A DNA stretch of 64,000 nt, taken from contig JAXMJH010000097.1 of NCBI GenBank assembly GCA_034376725.1, positions 47,522-111,521 on the forward strand. Reading direction: 5' to 3'. The notes below the pieces were generated by a model. The model was not told where the DNA came from. It saw only the letters and a list, made by a program, of their open reading frames with translations, and made no database searches. The stretch comes from UBA11164 sp034376725 (lineage in GTDB: Bacteria; Pseudomonadota; Gammaproteobacteria; Xanthomonadales; Xanthomonadaceae). Every line of letters starts with the position of its first letter. The first letter of the stretch is position 1. The position numbers and the translations under genes were made by a program. This document shows, piece by piece, positions 61,686 to 64,000 of the stretch.

Positions 61686-61761
61686 GTCGGGGTGATACCT
61701 TGATCCGTGTTTGGTGTTCGTGCCGCCTGGTGCGCGGGTGGCGCAGAAACGCAGTGCGATT

Positions 61762-62862
61762 TCAGGCGGCGGCGTCGACCTGTGGCACCGTTCGCGGGGC
61801 AATTCCGGCCACCGCCTCGGCGATCGCCGCGATATGCGCCGGTGTGGTGCCGCAGCAACCGCCGACGATGTTGAGCAAACCGGACTGCGCGAATTCGCGC
61901 AGCGTCTCGGCCATCATTTCCGGCGTCTCGTCGTATTCGCCAAAGGCATTGGGCAGGCCAGCGTTCGGGTGGCAGCTGATCAATGCATCGGCCGCCAGCG
62001 AGAGGTCTTCAATGTGCGGACGCAGGTCCTTGGCACCCAGCGCGCAGTTGAGTCCGACCGACAGCGGCCGGGTGTGGCGCAGCGAGTACCAAAACGCCTC
62101 GGCGGTCTGGCCCGACAGCGTCCGTCCCGAGCGGTCGGTGATGGTTCCGGAAATCATCAGCGGCAGCCGGCCGCCCAGCTTGTCGAACACTTCCTCGACC
62201 GCGAACGCGGCGGCTTTGGCGTTGAGCGTGTCGAACACCGTCTCGATCATCAGCGCATCGGCGCCGCCCTCGATCAAACCCTCGGCGGCCTCGCGGTAGG
62301 TGGCCGCCAGGCCGTCGAAGTCGACGGCCCGGAAGCCGGGGTCGTTCACGTCCGGGCTCATGCTGGCGGTGCGGCTGGTCGGTCCCAGAACACCGATCAC
62401 GAAGCGCGGCCGATCCGGCGTCTGGGCGGTCGCTTCGTCGCAGGCCGAGCGCGCCAGTCGGGCGGACTCCCGGTTCAGCTCGCGCACCAGATGCTCCAGA
62501 TGGTAGTCGGACTGCGACAACGCGGTGGAGTTGAAGGTATTGGTTTCCAGCAGGTCGGCACCGGCGCGCAGATAGTCGAGGTGAATGCGGCGGATCAGTG
62601 CGGGCTGGCTGAGGCTCAGCAAATCGTTGTTGCCTTTCAGGTCGCCGCCGCAGCCGCAGCCCGGTCCGTGATGGTGGCCGGCCGGCGCGAACAGACTGTC
62701 GAAACCCTCGGCGAAACGCTGGCCGCGATAGTCGGCCTCTTGCAACTGCTCGGCCTGGATCATGGTGCCCATGCCGCCATCGAGGATCAGGATGCGGGAT
62801 TGGAGTGCGTCGAGCAGCCCGTGAGCGCGCTCCGGGTGCAGCCAGGGCAGGGGGCGGCTCAT
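61762..62862 (-). CDS. Homocysteine S-methyltransferase domain protein (MetH1)
   Basis: 366 residues; the start overlaps the regulator stop (ATGA). ILILDGGMGTMIQAEQLQEA, LKGNNDLLSLSQP, GADLLETNTFNSTALSQSDY and zinc ligands in GLNCALG and NIVGGCCGTTPAHI. It supplies the homocysteine-binding half of a split cobalamin methionine synthase. An unusual His/Gly/Cys-rich stretch (GHHHGPGCGCGGD) precedes LKGNNDLL; its purpose is unclear. Confidence 0.94.
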   Translation of the reverse strand: MSRPLPWLHPERAHGLLDALQSRILILDGGMGTMIQAEQLQEADYRGQRFAEGFDSLFAPAGHHHGPGCGCGGDLKGNNDLLSLSQPALIRRIHLDYLRAGADLLETNTFNSTALSQSDYHLEHLVRELNRESARLARSACDEATAQTPDRPRFVIGVLGPTSRTASMSPDVNDPGFRAVDFDGLAATYREAAEGLIEGGADALMIETVFDTLNAKAAAFAVEEVFDKLGGRLPLMISGTITDRSGRTLSGQTAEAFWYSLRHTRPLSVGLNCALGAKDLRPHIEDLSLAADALISCHPNAGLPNAFGEYDETPEMMAETLREFAQSGLLNIVGGCCGTTPAHIAAIAEAVAGIAPRTVPQVDAAA

Positions 62863-63788
62863 GGCTTCACCGCCATCAGCATGTTGACTTCGAAGTGCGG
62901 CGCGCGTTTTTCCCGAGTCACCCGCTCGCAGACCTGCACGGATAACCCGGCCTTTTCGGCGAATCGCCTGAGGTCGGCCAGATTCAGGCCTAGGTTGACG
63001 TGGCCGTAGGGCTTCACGGTGGAGGCATGCTCGTGCCGGGCCAGGCAGGTGGCCAGCAGCCGGCCGCCGGGGCGCAGCACACGGGCCACTTCGGCGATGG
63101 CCAGCGCGGGTTTCTCGGCGTAGGTGAGCGCGTGCATCATCAGTACCAGATCGAAGCTGGGCCGCTCGAATGGCAGGGCGTGCATGTCGCCCTCGACCAC
63201 GGTGACCTGCGGGTGCCGGCTCAGACGCTCGCGCGCCATGGCCACCACTTTGGCGCTGGCATCGATGCAGGTGAAGGATTTGGAATGCGGCCCGATCAGC
63301 TCGGCGGTCACCCCGTCGCCCGAGGCGATATCGAGCACATCGCCCGGCTCCAGCAGCGGCAGGGCGGCGCGTGCCAGGGCTTCCCAGGTGCGGCCGGGCG
63401 AGTAGTGCCGCTCCATGTCGCCAGCGACCGAATCGGCCCAGTTCTGGTCGACCGCGCGCGCCGCCAGCACCACCGGCAGGCGCTCGGCATCGGCGCGCAG
63501 CAGCGGGTCGTCGGCGCCGGTGCTCAGGGCCAGCCAAAGCTGCCGGCGCTCCACGCCAAGATCATCCTCATTGAACCGGTAGTAGGCCGACACGCCGGCA
63601 CGCCGGTCGCGCACCAGGCGCGCCTCCTTCAGTTTGGACAGGTGGGTAGAAACCCGCGGCTGGGCCAGGTGGGTGATCGCCGCCAGCTCGGCCACGGTCA
63701 GTTCCTCGCGTTCCAGCAGGGCGAGCAGACGCACGCGGGTGGGGTCGGACAGCACCCGCAGACACTCCGACCAAGCGTCGAGATCCAT
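62859..63788 (-). CDS. ArsR-family regulator fused to a SAM-methyltransferase domain (SahR-like)
   Basis: 309 residues; ATG with AAGGA seven bases upstream. N-terminal ArsR winged helix (about 5-90: RVLSDPTRVRLLALLEREEL, HLAQPRVSTHLSKLKEARLV), without visible metal-binding Cys pairs. C-terminal class I methyltransferase fold (about 125-305: LEPGDVLDIASGDGVTAELI, DLVLMMHALTYAEKP, LRPGGRLLATCLARHEH). As first gene of the methionine synthase operon, it probably senses SAM or S-adenosylhomocysteine and controls the operon, like SahR. Catalysis is not required for that role. Confidence 0.88.
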   Translation of the reverse strand: MDLDAWSECLRVLSDPTRVRLLALLEREELTVAELAAITHLAQPRVSTHLSKLKEARLVRDRRAGVSAYYRFNEDDLGVERRQLWLALSTGADDPLLRADAERLPVVLAARAVDQNWADSVAGDMERHYSPGRTWEALARAALPLLEPGDVLDIASGDGVTAELIGPHSKSFTCIDASAKVVAMARERLSRHPQVTVVEGDMHALPFERPSFDLVLMMHALTYAEKPALAIAEVARVLRPGGRLLATCLARHEHASTVKPYGHVNLGLNLADLRRFAEKAGLSVQVCERVTREKRAPHFEVNMLMAVKP

Positions 63789-63796
63789 GCAATATC

Positions 63797-63825
63797 CTTG
63801 TATCGCGATTCAGAGATATATCAAG
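63797..63825 (-). promoter_or_regulatory. Candidate operator upstream of the methionine operon
   Basis: CTTGTATC (63797-63804) and GATATATCAAG (63815-63825) form an imperfect inverted repeat that includes the palindrome GATATATC, just before the regulator gene. AT-rich relative to its surroundings. Likely the binding site of the ArsR-type product; untested. Confidence 0.4.
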
Positions 63826-63860
63826 TGTGAGTCGGCAGGCCGCGAGCGTCAAGGCGGCAG

Positions 63861-64000
63861 CTAGTGTAGTGCTTGCGAAATACGTGAACTATTAGGTGTT
63901 GCCACGGTCATATTCGTGTCTGTCCCTTGGAGCGAATGATGAAACCGGCTGCTGCGATCACACTCACCCAAGAGCAACGAAAAGAACTGGAGCGGCGCGT
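63861..64000 (+). mobile_element. Left end of an IS630-type insertion sequence (cut by the window edge)
   Basis: CTAGTGTAGTGCTTGCG at 63861-63877 looks like the terminal repeat with a TA target at its edge, followed by a 60-bp leader and the transposase start. The same CTAGTGTAGTG occurs at 18576-18586. Confidence 0.55.
63939..64000 (+). CDS. IS630-type transposase, N-terminal fragment
   Basis: Only 20 codons are in the window (start at 63939, or the ATG at 63936; GGAG just upstream). The peptide MKPAAAITLTQEQRKELERR has the pattern of IS630 transposase N-termini, whose first helix begins with a similar LT..E...LER motif. The rest lies beyond the window. Confidence 0.6.
   Translation, partial: MKPAAAITLTQEQRKELERR

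Noticed and set aside
1..64000. tRNA, rRNA, CRISPR arrays, known riboswitches
   Set aside because: Looked for T-loop-like motifs, regular direct repeats and riboswitch cores by eye; none was convincing.

Overview
This 64 kb window is a GC-rich, gene-dense bacterial chromosome segment with housekeeping content. Several things point to a gammaproteobacterium, most likely of the order Lysobacterales (Xanthomonadales) or a near relative such as Wenzhouxiangella: the bcp-gcvR / dapA-bamC arrangement, the serC-pheA-hisC-aroA block, methionine synthase split into two genes, and a long intergenic repeat of a kind I remember from Xanthomonas and Lysobacter genomes. The placement is an inference from gene content. 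No rRNA, tRNA or CRISPR array was seen.

Left part (1-15 kb): a membrane-associated methyltransferase, a TPR protein, and a lipid or storage-granule neighbourhood. The latter comprises a short phasin-like protein, acyl-CoA-binding protein with a TetR regulator, a PhoX-type phosphatase, a two-domain fatty acyl-CoA reductase-like SDR, a second phasin, a patatin phospholipase and a PHA-system protein. No PHA synthase lies in the window. A membrane-anchored Mrr-like protein, an FHA protein and the MsrPQ methionine sulfoxide repair pair complete it.

15-32 kb: serC-pheA-hisC, then a 470-bp repeat-filled gap, aroA, mfd, a LysM/TPR lipoprotein, a receptor-like Ser/Thr kinase with an FHA protein, PhoH, and bcp-gcvR divergent from dapA-bamC.

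32-46 kb: ferredoxin FdxA, an MvaS-type HMG-CoA synthase, a secreted metallophosphoesterase overlapping a glycerophosphodiesterase, a small accessory patch (HigBA toxin-antitoxin, a DUF2314-like fragment and a frameshifted IS1634-type transposase), a TSUP exporter, serA with an overlapping histidine-phosphatase gene, a beta-CASP nuclease and an M13 peptidase.

46-64 kb: an HI0933-type flavoprotein, a HAMP/GAF sensor behind a perfect CRP-type site, CorA, FumC, a five-gene operon (small membrane protein, YtrA-type GntR, ABC ATPase, ABC permease, GSGD-repeat DUF4097 protein) with a readable promoter/operator, an FKBP isomerase, ugd-slyX, a DUF2058 protein, and the methionine synthase operon headed by an ArsR-methyltransferase fusion. 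The window ends inside the first codons of an IS630-type transposase. SerC, SerA and possibly the serA-linked phosphatase would together make serine; PheA, HisC and AroA serve aromatic amino acid and histidine synthesis.
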